Shown here in pieces: positions 6,420 to 13,770 of a stretch of 14,183 nucleotides of DNA. The notes under the pieces are model-generated. The model saw only the letters and a program-made list of their open reading frames with translations. It was not told where the DNA came from and ran no database searches. This stretch comes from SAR202 cluster bacterium (GTDB taxonomy: Bacteria; Chloroflexota; Dehalococcoidia; Lucifugimonadales; UBA3495): NCBI GenBank assembly GCA_009392095.1, contig VFHF01000258.1, forward strand, positions 1-14,183, read 5' to 3'. Positions within the stretch are counted from its first letter, which is position 1; the number at the start of each line of letters is the position of its first letter. Both the position numbers and the translations under genes were made by a program.

Positions 6420-7097
6420 CTAGAGTTGGAACTCCCCAACGTCCGGAGATATAGTCAGCTTGGCGCCGGTCAATTGCTGCACCTCTTCCGGCGTCCAACC
6501 CGGAGCAACTTCGATCAAAGTCAGTCCTTTGCCGTCGCACTCGATCACTGCCAGGTCGGTGACTATCAGGTAGACACATCCTTTGCCGGTCAGAGGGAAT
6601 GTGCATTCCTCAACGATCTTTGGTTCCCCGATCCGGTCGGTGTGCTCCATGGCTACGATGACCCCCGCAGCCCCGGTAGCCAAGTCCATAGCGCCGCCTA
6701 CGTTCCCCACGCCCCGCTGAGGCAGCATCCAGTTTGCCAGGTCTCCGGTGGCCGACACCTGGTGAGATCCCAGAACCGTCACGTCCACATGGCCGCCCCG
6801 GATCATGGCAAACGCCTCCGCAGAGTCGAAGAACGACATGCCGCCAACGGGCTGTAGGTACTGGCCGCCGGCGTTGATCAGATCGATGTCTTCATCCCCT
6901 TCTTCGGCGATTGGGCCACAATTGAGGATGCCGCTTTCGCTGTGGTAGAAGACGGTCCGGCCTTCGGGCACGAAGCTGGATACCAGTGTGGGGATACCGA
7001 TGCCCAGGTTCACATAGGAGCCGTCGGGCAGCTCTTTGGCCACCCGCATGGCGACGATCTCCCTGGGCAAACGCTCTTTATCGGCTAACGATGTCAT
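6420..7097 (-). CDS. 3-oxoacid CoA-transferase subunit B (SCOT/AtoA/PcaJ family)
   Basis: This is the beta subunit of a family I CoA-transferase, which moves CoA between acyl-CoA and a free acid through a glutamyl-CoA thioester on this subunit. At 225 residues it has normal length. Motifs: YVNLGIGIPTLV (28-39), the catalytic-loop sequence YHSESGIL with the expected nucleophile Glu54, DLINAGGQYLQPVGGMSFFD, AMIRGGHVDVTVLGSHQVS, GDLANWMLP, GAMDLATGA, EECTFPLTGKGCVYLIVTDLAV and a C-terminal LIEVAPGWT segment. The usual SENG reads SESG, keeping the Glu. It is the last gene of the CoA-transferase operon, starting 32 nt after the B'-A' fusion. Its partner A domain is probably either the fusion's second half or the separate A subunit. 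The acid substrate cannot be told from sequence. Confidence 0.92.
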   Translation of the reverse strand: MTSLADKERLPREIVAMRVAKELPDGSYVNLGIGIPTLVSSFVPEGRTVFYHSESGILNCGPIAEEGDEDIDLINAGGQYLQPVGGMSFFDSAEAFAMIRGGHVDVTVLGSHQVSATGDLANWMLPQRGVGNVGGAMDLATGAAGVIVAMEHTDRIGEPKIVEECTFPLTGKGCVYLIVTDLAVIECDGKGLTLIEVAPGWTPEEVQQLTGAKLTISPDVGEFQL

Positions 7098-7129
7098 CGG
7101 TTGGTCCCATTCTTAGAATTGGAGTCCGG

Positions 7130-8524
7130 TCATAGATAGGCAGAGAAATCGGGAGGCCGAAGGACTATGCGATCAACGAATAGTCCGGGGGTGACGATCT
7201 CTTCCGGTCCAAGTTGGCCCGGCTCCACGATCTCATCTACCTCCACCACCACAATCTTGGCGGTGGTGGCCATCACTGGATTGAAGTTCCGGGATGTCCC
7301 TTTGTAGACCACGTTGCCCAGGGTATCGGCCTTGTGGCCCCGGATGATGCAGTAATCGGCCCGCAGCCCGGTCTCAAGTATGTAGTCTTTACCGCCGATG
7401 TTACGGGCTTCTTTCCCTTCAGCCAATAGGGTCCCGGCTCCGGTAGGGGTGTAGAACGCCGCTATCCCGGCCCCGCCGCTGCGCAATCGCTCAGCCAACG
7501 TTCCCTGGGGCACAACTTCCAGCTCGGTCTCGCCACGGTTGTAGGCCTCTTCGAAAGCGCTGAGGCGGGACACCGACGGTGAAACCGGGTAGGAAGCCGT
7601 GGCCTTGGCCACTTGGTTGTTCTCTACCAGGATACTGTGGTCGATGATATTGGGCGCTCCAAAACCACTCACCCGGGCGACCCCAGCCGTGTTGCTGATC
7701 AACTGCAAGCCCTTAACTCCCAAGTCGCGCAGCCCTACCATCAGGTAATGGGCCATACCGCCAGGACCAGCGAAGCCATCGACGTTCACGATCGAACCTT
7801 CCGGCAGGTCCTCTAGGGCATCCACGGCGCTGGCGTAGACTTTGTCGAGCGGTTTAAACGCCGGAACTTTGAAGGTCATTTCTTTCAATTCGGAAGAGAT
7901 TGTCAAGGTCGCATCAGTGATGGCGGCTATCTCTTCTGAGGTCCAACCGGGAGCTACCTCAATCAGTTCCAGACCATCGGAGCCGACATTTATCACGGCA
8001 GCATCCGTGATGATTATATCGACCAAGCCAGTCCCGTCCACCGGTAGGCTGCATGTCCCGACGATATTTGACCGGCCTCCGGGGTACCGGTGGGGCATGA
8101 CGGCCACCACAGTCTTGGCGCCGTAGGCCATGTCCACGGCCGAGCCGGGGGCGAATAATCCCTCGGTGGCTTCAGTGGTCCAGTGCACAAAATCGCCGCT
8201 GGCGGCTACCTGCGACGGCTGCAAGATTGCGATATCGGTGTGTCCGCCCCGGAAGATGCCGGCTATGTCCACTACGCCGGTCCAGGCTCCACCGGACAGC
8301 AAGGACACGGTGTTGCCTCCAGAGTCCACTGCCCCAGTGTTTTCACCCGAACTTTCAATACCCAGGGCGCCACTGTCGGCGAGAAACCATACGCCGCTGT
8401 TGCCCGGCAATTCTTTGGGCAGGTTGCAAGGTATCCCAGGTCCCAGAGCGACCACCGCACCAGAAAACAATTCCAGGGCGGCACGACGGACCATGCTGGC
8501 GGTGTCTAACGGTGTTCCGGGCAT
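7130..8524 (-). CDS. Fused CoA-transferase, B-like then A domain
   Basis: This 464-residue protein carries two family I CoA-transferase domains in B-A order, the reverse of the A-B order of animal SCOT. Residues 1-215 match subunit B: ALGPGIPCNLP (26-36, GIGIP motif), GGHTDIAILQPSQV, SGDFVHW, CSLPVDGTGLVDIIITDAAV and LIEVAPGWTSEEI. The catalytic loop reads FLADSGAL (47-54), with Asp50 where the B subunit next door has the nucleophilic Glu. Residues 225-464 match subunit A: VNVDGFAGPGGMAHYL (247-262), LQLISNTAG, EVVPQGTLAERLRSGGAGI (336-354), YTPTGAGT, GLRADYCIIRGHKADTLGNV and RNFNPVMATTAKIVVVEVDE. ATG 8524 has AGGAG about 11 nt upstream. It lies 20 nt after the A gene and 32 nt before the B gene. 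The fusion is seen directly in one uninterrupted frame; pairing and activity are inference. Confidence 0.9.
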   Translation of the reverse strand: MPGTPLDTASMVRRAALELFSGAVVALGPGIPCNLPKELPGNSGVWFLADSGALGIESSGENTGAVDSGGNTVSLLSGGAWTGVVDIAGIFRGGHTDIAILQPSQVAASGDFVHWTTEATEGLFAPGSAVDMAYGAKTVVAVMPHRYPGGRSNIVGTCSLPVDGTGLVDIIITDAAVINVGSDGLELIEVAPGWTSEEIAAITDATLTISSELKEMTFKVPAFKPLDKVYASAVDALEDLPEGSIVNVDGFAGPGGMAHYLMVGLRDLGVKGLQLISNTAGVARVSGFGAPNIIDHSILVENNQVAKATASYPVSPSVSRLSAFEEAYNRGETELEVVPQGTLAERLRSGGAGIAAFYTPTGAGTLLAEGKEARNIGGKDYILETGLRADYCIIRGHKADTLGNVVYKGTSRNFNPVMATTAKIVVVEVDEIVEPGQLGPEEIVTPGLFVDRIVLRPPDFSAYL

Positions 8525-8544
8525 CTGAAAATAGTCTCCTGTTA

Positions 8545-9246
8545 TTACGCGGCCAAGACCAGCCGGTCGATGAAGATGGCTTGGGTGATCACCGTCTCAG
8601 CGTCGATTCCGCCCGGTTCAACCACATGGTCGACTTCGGCCACCGTAACCGCGGCGGCCATGGCCATGATGGGGTTCCAATTGCGTCCTGTCCTCTCATA
8701 GACCATGTTGCCCAAGGTATCTGCCGACTTGGCTTTAAGCAGCGCGAAATCCGCCTTGAGGGCAAATTCAAGAACGTGCTCCTTGCCGTCGAAGGGGCGC
8801 AGTTCCTTGCCTTCGGTGAACCTGGTCCTAGCGCCCGTGGGCAAGAATACGCCGCCGATACCGGCGCCGCCGGCCCTCAGACGCTCCGCCAAAATTCCCT
8901 GGGGTACAATCTCCAACTCCAGCTTGCCCGACTCCCATAATTCTTTCACCGGACCGCCAGCATCGGGATGAAATGGCATGGGCGAGACCATCTTTTTGAC
9001 CTGTCCAGTGGCAACCAAATCGGCTAATCCGAACGTGCCCCCTACGGGGAGCCATGTTCCCTGGCAGACCAGCGTCAGGTCGGCAGCGCCGGTCTCAGCT
9101 AGCCCGTGAAGCAGCATCTCAGGGACACCGCGACCGGCGTAACCGGCGACCAATACGGACGCTCCGTCGGCGATGCCTTCCAGAACTTCTAGGGCGGAAG
9201 GGTAGACCTTGCCCTTGGCGGCGGAGTTGAGGGGGGCGCTGGTCAT
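8545..9246 (-). CDS. 3-oxoacid CoA-transferase subunit A (SCOT/AtoD family)
   Basis: This is the alpha, CoA-binding subunit of a family I CoA-transferase, 233 residues, normal length. Motifs: VLVAGYAGRGVPEMLLHGL (31-49, the glycine-rich GGF-type loop), LELEIVPQGILAERLRAGGA (105-124), VFLPTGARTRFTEGKE, ALKADFALLKAKSADTLGNM, RTGRNWNPIMAMAAAVTVAE and a closing FIDRLVLAA. The segment usually reading ISNN.G is here VCQGTW, so the substrate loop is divergent. ATG 9246 has AGGA seven nt upstream. It is first in the operon, preceded by a TATAAT box and, further up, the groL terminator. It should associate with a B subunit; candidates are the B-like half of the fusion or the separate B protein. Confidence 0.92.
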   Translation of the reverse strand: MTSAPLNSAAKGKVYPSALEVLEGIADGASVLVAGYAGRGVPEMLLHGLAETGAADLTLVCQGTWLPVGGTFGLADLVATGQVKKMVSPMPFHPDAGGPVKELWESGKLELEIVPQGILAERLRAGGAGIGGVFLPTGARTRFTEGKELRPFDGKEHVLEFALKADFALLKAKSADTLGNMVYERTGRNWNPIMAMAAAVTVAEVDHVVEPGGIDAETVITQAIFIDRLVLAA

Positions 9247-9313
9247 TGGCGGTTCCTAATTGGGACTCGTATCTATCTGATTGGGGCAAACTGGGGCTTT
9301 TCAGCAGCCTCGC

Positions 9314-9319
9314 ATTATA
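9314..9319 (-). promoter_or_regulatory. Probable -10 box of the CoA-transferase operon
   Basis: A perfect TATAAT on the minus strand lies 67 bp upstream of ATG 9246, just after the groL terminator. No good -35 hexamer stands 16-18 bp upstream of it, so the call rests on the -10 and its position. Confidence 0.5.
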
Positions 9320-9367
9320 GCGGCACGCTCTTGTATATACCACGTCGTCACCTCTGGCGACGCCCAC

Positions 9368-9402
9368 AAAAAACCCGCCCCGATGGTATCGGGGCGGGTT
9401 TT
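9368..9402 (-). terminator. groESL intrinsic terminator
   Basis: A perfect 15-bp stem (arms 9370-9384 and 9388-9402, with the GC-rich core CCCGCCCCGAT) closes the 3-nt loop 9385-9387. Six T residues complete the minus-strand hairpin. It begins 29 nt after the groL stop. The T-rich right arm suggests it may also act on plus-strand transcripts. Confidence 0.93.
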
Positions 9403-9431
9403 GTTTGCTGTGTTCTGTCGGGAAGGGCGCT

Positions 9432-11060
9432 TTAGAAATCCATCCCGCCGCCCGGGGGCATGGCCGGCATGGCCGGCGTGGGCTGAGGAATCTCGCTGAT
9501 TACGGACTCAGTCGTCAGCACCATGGCTGCGACGCTGGCCGCGTTCTGCAGGGCGGACCGGGTTACTTTCACCGGATCGACGATACCACGTTCCATCATG
9601 GGACCGTATTCGCCGATGTCGGCGTCATAACCATAGTCGTCAGCCTGCTGTTTCACCTGGTTGAGCACAACTGCGCCCTCGAACCCGGCGTTCTCAACGA
9701 TCAGCTTCAGGGGCTGCTCAAGGGAATGGCGGATGATGTTGACACCAACCTGCTCATCAGCAGGGATGTCTTTCAAATCGTCCAAGCCGCGGCTGCCGCG
9801 GACGAGGGCGACTCCGCCTCCAGGGACGATGCCTTCCTCTACCGCCGAACGGGTGGCAGAGAGGGCGTCTTCGACTCTTGCTTTACGCTCTTTCAGCTCG
9901 ATCTCGGTGGCCGCTCCGACCTTAATCACGGCGACGCCGCCGGACAGCTTGGCCATCCGCTCTTGGAGCTTCTCCCGGTCGAATTCAGAGGTGGTGTCTT
10001 CGATCTGGGCTTTGATCTGGTTGATCCGTCCCTGGATGGCTTCTTCGGAGCCCCTGCCCTCAACGATGGTAGCCTCGTCTTTGGTGGCCGTTATGCTCCG
10101 GGCGGTCCCGAAGTCTTCGACGGTTGCGGTGTCCAGTTTCTGGCCGGTCTCCTCACTGATAACAGTGCCGCCGGTGAGGATGGCGATGTCTTCCAACATG
10201 GCCTTCCGCCGGTCGCCGAAGCCAGGAGCCTTGATGGCCAGTACGCTGAGGGTGCCGCGGAGCTTGTTCACCACCAGGGTGGCCAAGGCTTCGCCGTCCA
10301 CGTCTTCAGCGATGATCACCACGTTTTTCTTGCCGATCTGGAGCAATTTCTCCAGGGCAGGAAGCATGTCGGCCACGGCCGATATCTTCTTGTCGGTTAT
10401 GACGATAGTGGGGTCTTCCAGCACCGACTCCATGCGGTCGGGGTTGGTTATGAAGTAGGGGGAGATGTAACCACGGTCGATCTGCATCCCCTCTACATAT
10501 TCGATCTCGTCGGCTAAGCCTTTGGACTCTTCAACGGTGATGACACCGTCTTTGCCGACCTTTTCCATAGCTTCAGCGATGGTCTCGCCAATGGCTTCTT
10601 CGTGGGCGGAGAGGCTGGCAACCTGGCCGATGCGCTCCCGGGTTTCCACTACTTGGGCCATACTCTGGACTTCGGTGACAACTGACGCAACTGCTTTCTC
10701 AATCCCACGCTTGATGGCCATGGGGTCTGCGCCGGCGGTGACGTTTTTGAATCCCTCGTTGATGATGGCCTGGGCCAGTACAACGGAGGTGGTAGTGCCG
10801 TCGCCCGCGGCATCGTTGGTCTTGGTGGCGGCCTCTTTCAGAAGCTGCGCGCCCATGTTTTCAAATGCATCGGGCAGTTCGATCTCTTTAGCGATGGTAA
10901 CGCCGTCGCTGCACACCTGGGGCGGGCCAAAGGACTTGTCCAAAACCACGTTACGGCCTTTGGGTCCAAGGGTGACTTTCACTGAATCCGCCAGAATATC
11001 GATTCCGACACGGAGCGCCTTCCGGGCTTCCTCGGCGTAGGCCAACTTCTTTGCTGGCAT
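9432..11060 (-). CDS. groL: GroEL chaperonin, 60 kDa subunit
   Basis: GroEL forms the double-ring ATP-driven folding chamber in the cytoplasm together with GroES. The protein has 542 residues, full length. Diagnostic stretches: VTLGPKGRNVVLDKSFGPP near residues 29-47, the ATP-binding DAAGDGTTTSVVLAQ (about 83-97), GMQIDRGYISPYF (about 192-204), KAPGFGDRRKAMLEDIAILTGG (apical domain), GIVPGGGVAL (about 407-416), and a C-terminal PAMPAMPPGGGMDF tail of the GGM type. ATG 11060 has AGGAGG six nt upstream. It follows groES by 76 nt and is closed by a strong terminator. Regulation should be by HrcA through the CIRCE element upstream of groES. Confidence 0.99.
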   Translation of the reverse strand: MPAKKLAYAEEARKALRVGIDILADSVKVTLGPKGRNVVLDKSFGPPQVCSDGVTIAKEIELPDAFENMGAQLLKEAATKTNDAAGDGTTTSVVLAQAIINEGFKNVTAGADPMAIKRGIEKAVASVVTEVQSMAQVVETRERIGQVASLSAHEEAIGETIAEAMEKVGKDGVITVEESKGLADEIEYVEGMQIDRGYISPYFITNPDRMESVLEDPTIVITDKKISAVADMLPALEKLLQIGKKNVVIIAEDVDGEALATLVVNKLRGTLSVLAIKAPGFGDRRKAMLEDIAILTGGTVISEETGQKLDTATVEDFGTARSITATKDEATIVEGRGSEEAIQGRINQIKAQIEDTTSEFDREKLQERMAKLSGGVAVIKVGAATEIELKERKARVEDALSATRSAVEEGIVPGGGVALVRGSRGLDDLKDIPADEQVGVNIIRHSLEQPLKLIVENAGFEGAVVLNQVKQQADDYGYDADIGEYGPMMERGIVDPVKVTRSALQNAASVAAMVLTTESVISEIPQPTPAMPAMPPGGGMDF

Positions 11061-11136
11061 CCTGATCCTCCTGTAGGTAGGTCAAGGCTGGGCTTTTGCC
11101 CGCCCTGTTTTATAGTTTCAGATTGGGTTTACTTGG

Positions 11137-11427
11137 TTAACTGATCTTCGCTAGGATATCGCTTTCCCGGAGGATCAAAAGCTCATCGTCGCCGTCCTTG
11201 TATTCTGTGCCGGCGAACTTGGAGTAGATCACGCGGTCTCCCTTGGCAAGCTCCATGGGAATCCGGCTGCCGTCCTCACTGACCCTGCCGGGTCCTACTG
11301 CAACGACCTCGCCCTCTTGGGGCTTTTCCTTGGCGGTATCGGGCAGGTAGATTCCACCCTTAGTTGTCTGCTCGCCCTCACTGGGCTTCACTACCACACG
11401 TTCTCCCAATGGCGTAAAGTTTGCCAC
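11137..11427 (-). CDS. groES: GroES co-chaperonin, 10 kDa subunit
   Basis: GroES is the heptameric lid of GroEL. The GTG start at 11427 gives 96 residues beginning VANFTPLGERVVVKP, the typical GroES opening; AAGGAGG (11433-11439) lies five nt upstream, a near-ideal ribosome binding site. An ATG at 11472 would add 15 atypical residues and push the start into the leader, so it is rejected. Motifs: mobile loop GEQTTKGGIYLPDTAKEKPQ (17-36), EGEVVAVGPGR (37-47) and YKDGDDELLILRESDILAKIS at the end. The first gene of the groESL operon, it is preceded by a consensus promoter and CIRCE. Confidence 0.98.
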   Translation of the reverse strand: MANFTPLGERVVVKPSEGEQTTKGGIYLPDTAKEKPQEGEVVAVGPGRVSEDGSRIPMELAKGDRVIYSKFAGTEYKDGDDELLILRESDILAKIS

Positions 11428-11487
11428 CGCGGCCTCCTTATATATCGCCGGGAAAGTATGATTGCCCGGCATTAAACTCAGTTGAGG

Positions 11488-11514
11488 TTAGCACTCTCAA
11501 GTCGAGAGTGCCAA
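11488..11514. promoter_or_regulatory. CIRCE operator (HrcA binding site)
   Basis: TTAGCACTC (11488-11496), a 9-nt spacer and GAGTGCCAA (11506-11514) match the CIRCE consensus TTAGCACTC-N9-GAGTGCTAA with one mismatch. It lies just downstream of the groES -10 box, covering the predicted transcription start, so bound HrcA would block groESL initiation. No hrcA gene is in the window. Confidence 0.97.
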
Positions 11515-11517
11515 GCT

Positions 11518-11546
11518 ATGGTAGAACGGGCACAAGACCTTGTCAA
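11518..11546 (-). promoter_or_regulatory. Sigma70-type promoter of groESL
   Basis: The minus strand reads TTGACA (11541-11546), 17 nt of spacer and TACCAT (11518-11523). The predicted start near 11511 falls inside CIRCE, the classic arrangement for HrcA repression. Confidence 0.88.
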
Positions 11547-11569
11547 GATTGGCGTGTCCGGCCTAGTAT
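11540..11569 (+). promoter_or_regulatory. Candidate divergent promoter for the crotonase operon
   Basis: The plus strand reads TTGTCA (11540-11545), an 18-nt spacer and TAGTAT (11564-11569). Its -35 overlaps the groES -35 on the other strand almost exactly, because TTGTCAA reads TTGACAA in reverse. It points towards the plus-strand operon that starts near 11611-11635. Confidence 0.5.
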
Positions 11570-11634
11570 TTAGGGGTTGTTTAAGGGACACATTCTATGC
11601 CGTTTTCCTGGTGATTAAATCCCAATTATCTAGT

Positions 11635-12423
11635 GTGTCCAAAAGAGAGGCAGACATCGCCGTCGAGTCCATAAACCTAGGGCCCGCAATCCTTGAGAAG
11701 ACCTCCGCGGTGGCCACCCTCACTCTGGACCGGCCGAACACCGGCAACCAAATCGACGGGGAGATGGCTGACGCCCTCGGCGAGGCCTGCCGGTTGGTGG
11801 CCGAAGACGACCAACTGCGGTTGTTGGTCCTGACTGCCAATGGAGATTCGTTCTCTATAGATGGGGGTTCTAAAAATAAGTGGGAGGGTGTTCCGGGAAA
11901 CCCCGCCGCCCACATTGCTGCCTTGGCGGTGCCCGTGTTGGTGGCTTTGAACGGCGACGCCACCGGACCAGGGTTGGAATTGGCCCTGGCAGGCGACCTG
12001 CGCATCTGCGTTCCCACGGCCCAGTTCGGATTCCCCGGTTTGTCCCAGGGTGTTCTACCGCAAGACGGAGGCACTCAAAGGCTGCCCCGGCTGGTCGGAC
12101 CGGCCTGGGCGCGGGACATGCTCCTCACCGGACGGATCGTAAACGCCAAAAAGGCGCTATCCATCGGTCTAGTAAACCGGGTGACCGAAGGGCCGGGCCA
12201 ACTGGCTGACTCCGTGGCCGAGCTTGTGGCGCAGATCGCCGGGGGAAGTCCATTAGGCGCGCGCTACGCCAAGGAGGCAGTGGGCAAGGGGATGGACTTA
12301 TCGCTAGACCAGGGTTTGGGACTGGAAGCGGACCTTAACGTTATACTGCAATCCACTGCCGACCGGGCTGAGGGGATTAAGTCCTTCTTGGAAAACCGCG
12401 GTTCAGAGTTCAAAGGCTCCTGA
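11635..12423 (+). CDS. Enoyl-CoA hydratase/isomerase (crotonase) family, altered active site
   Basis: This crotonase-fold protein has 262 residues from GTG 11635, the usual family length. The frame is open from 11482, but that region holds CIRCE and both promoters. GTG 11611 is also possible; neither GTG has a good Shine-Dalgarno. Family landmarks (numbered from 11635): ATLTLDRPN (27-35), PVLVALNGDATGPGLELALA (100-119), GDLRI and DGGTQRLPRLVG (144-155). The oxyanion-hole motif, usually AGAD, reads FSIDGGSK (73-80). The first catalytic Glu position is kept (Glu115 in GLELALAGD), but the second, normally the Glu of FGxPE, is Gly135 (FGFPGLSQG). It is therefore probably not an ordinary hydratase; it could be an isomerase-like or dehalogenase-like crotonase, or inactive. 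First gene of the plus-strand operon, 37 nt before the PHP gene. Confidence 0.85.
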   Translation: MSKREADIAVESINLGPAILEKTSAVATLTLDRPNTGNQIDGEMADALGEACRLVAEDDQLRLLVLTANGDSFSIDGGSKNKWEGVPGNPAAHIAALAVPVLVALNGDATGPGLELALAGDLRICVPTAQFGFPGLSQGVLPQDGGTQRLPRLVGPAWARDMLLTGRIVNAKKALSIGLVNRVTEGPGQLADSVAELVAQIAGGSPLGARYAKEAVGKGMDLSLDQGLGLEADLNVILQSTADRAEGIKSFLENRGSEFKGS

Positions 12424-12460
12424 TGATGAGACCTTCCATCGGTATGACAAAGGAAAACCT

Positions 12461-13006
12461 GTGAAGTTAAAACTGGACCTCCACACCCATGTGTGGGAGG
12501 CCTTCAATTTCGTTCCTCCATCCGTAGAGATCGCCGAGAAAGTGGTCAACCAGATCAAATCCAAGGGCATCGACGGCATCGGAATCACCGACCACCACAA
12601 TAAAGATTGGGGTATGGAGTTCCGCGAGTTGGTGGAGAAAAACTTCCCCGGCCAGGTGACCATTCTACCCGGCTGGGAGATCGAGGTCCGGCCCGAGGCC
12701 AACCCCTTCGCCGAATACCAGGTTGCTGAGCTTTTCCTGCCTGATGGCGGCGGTGTCTTCCGGACCTACTGCCACCCCGGCTATTACTCGCCGGAGATAC
12801 TAATTGAGCCGGATATCCACGCCATCGAGATCGACAACTACATCCATAATTGGCACATCCGGAAGGACCAGGTGGCCGAGATAGCGACCCAACACAACCT
12901 GATGCTGATGGAAGTGAGCGACGCCCACAACCTGGAGAACATCGGCCTCCGCTACACAGAGGTAGAATTAGACGACCTCTACGCACGGGCCGTTCCCCAA
13001 GCCTAG
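12461..13006 (+). CDS. PHP-domain metal-dependent hydrolase
   Basis: This 181-residue PHP (polymerase and histidinol phosphatase) domain protein is probably a metal-dependent phosphoesterase in the cytoplasm. GTG 12461 has AAGGA seven nt upstream. Metal-ligand motifs in order: DLHTH (6-10), GITDHHN (41-47), PGWEIEV (70-76), TYCHPGYYS (102-110) and VSDAHN (152-157), with additional His in NYIHNWHI (126-133). All expected positions seem occupied, so it should be active. It is short, holding only the core domain and no polymerase or kinase module. It lies 37 nt after one crotonase gene and seven nt before another, so it belongs to the acyl-CoA operon. The substrate is unknown; a role in CoA, phosphate-ester or nucleotide turnover would be inference. 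Confidence 0.87.
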   Translation: MKLKLDLHTHVWEAFNFVPPSVEIAEKVVNQIKSKGIDGIGITDHHNKDWGMEFRELVEKNFPGQVTILPGWEIEVRPEANPFAEYQVAELFLPDGGGVFRTYCHPGYYSPEILIEPDIHAIEIDNYIHNWHIRKDQVAEIATQHNLMLMEVSDAHNLENIGLRYTEVELDDLYARAVPQA

Positions 13007-13013
13007 CCCCGTT

Positions 13014-13742
13014 ATGTCTACTTCGTCCGCTTTCCAGACTTTGTTGTTCCAGAAACACGACGCCGTGGCCCATATCTCGTTGAACCGGCCCCAGGTGGTA
13101 AACGCCTATAACATCCAGATGAGGGACGACTTCTCCGAGGCGTTATCAGCCGTTAGCCAGGACCCTGAGGTCGGCGCACTATTGATCACCGGTGAGGGCC
13201 GGGGGTTCTGCGCCGGTGCGGACCTGACCGAGTTCGGCTCAGCTCCGTCCCAGGTCATCGCCCGCCGGGTGCGCTGGGAAAGGGACGTTTGGGGGCAACT
13301 GGTAAACTTGGACAAACCTATCGTCGCCGCAGTGCACGGTTATTGCATCGGTTCCGGTCTGGAGATCGCACTGCTGTGCGACCTTAGGATCGGCGCCACA
13401 GGCACAGTGTTCGCCTTGCCGGAGGTCCAATTGGGAATGATTCCGGCGGCGGGCGGCACTCAGACCCTTCCTAGGGTGGTGGGTCGATCCCAAGCATTGG
13501 ACCTGCTATTGACCGGGCGGCGAATCGAGTCGGAAGAGGCCCTCGAAATGGGGTTAGTAACCCGGTTGACGGCGCCGAAATCGCTGAGGGATGAAGCTTG
13601 GCAGTTGGCGGCCAGTCTGGCCGAGCCAACCACCGAGGCGGTGGCCGGGATGAAGCAATTGCTCCGGCAAGGCATGGACCTGGACCTGCCCAGGGCATTG
13701 GAATTGGAAAGACGAGTTGCGGCCCGGTTGGCCAGTTCTTGA
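13014..13742 (+). CDS. Enoyl-CoA hydratase/isomerase (crotonase) family
   Basis: This 242-residue crotonase has a canonical active site. It starts at ATG 13014, seven nt after the PHP gene. Motifs: VAHISLNRPQVVNAY (18-32), the oxyanion-hole loop GFCAGADL (64-71), PIVAAVHGYCIGSGLEIALL (102-121) with catalytic Glu117, the second catalytic Glu137 in FALPEVQLGMIP (133-144), and AAGGTQTLPRVVG (145-157). The C-terminal part is slightly short compared with the usual 255-260 residues. It should hydrate 2-enoyl-CoA thioesters or catalyse a related reaction in beta-oxidation-like degradation. The gene is followed after 28 nt by an acyl-CoA synthetase, which would supply CoA thioesters. Confidence 0.93.
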   Translation: MSTSSAFQTLLFQKHDAVAHISLNRPQVVNAYNIQMRDDFSEALSAVSQDPEVGALLITGEGRGFCAGADLTEFGSAPSQVIARRVRWERDVWGQLVNLDKPIVAAVHGYCIGSGLEIALLCDLRIGATGTVFALPEVQLGMIPAAGGTQTLPRVVGRSQALDLLLTGRRIESEEALEMGLVTRLTAPKSLRDEAWQLAASLAEPTTEAVAGMKQLLRQGMDLDLPRALELERRVAARLASS

Positions 13743-13770
13743 CCGGCCGTTAAACAGAGAGAGCGTTTAG

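Noticed and set aside
8227..8940. 237-codon plus-strand open frame
   Set aside because: Antisense across the junction of two clear CoA-transferase genes; rich in Arg, Cys and His with no domain.
9405..10517. 370-codon plus-strand open frame
   Set aside because: It lies wholly antisense to unmistakable groL; its composition (Asp/Gly/His/Val-rich) is what the opposite strand of GC-rich coding sequence yields.
11428..11472. 15-residue extension of GroES from ATG 11472
   Set aside because: GTG 11427 has AAGGAGG at five nt and gives the standard GroES N-terminus.
11482..11634. N-terminal extension of the first crotonase from a TTG at 11482
   Set aside because: It would run through CIRCE and both promoters, the added residues have no family similarity, and the 262-residue form already has normal length.
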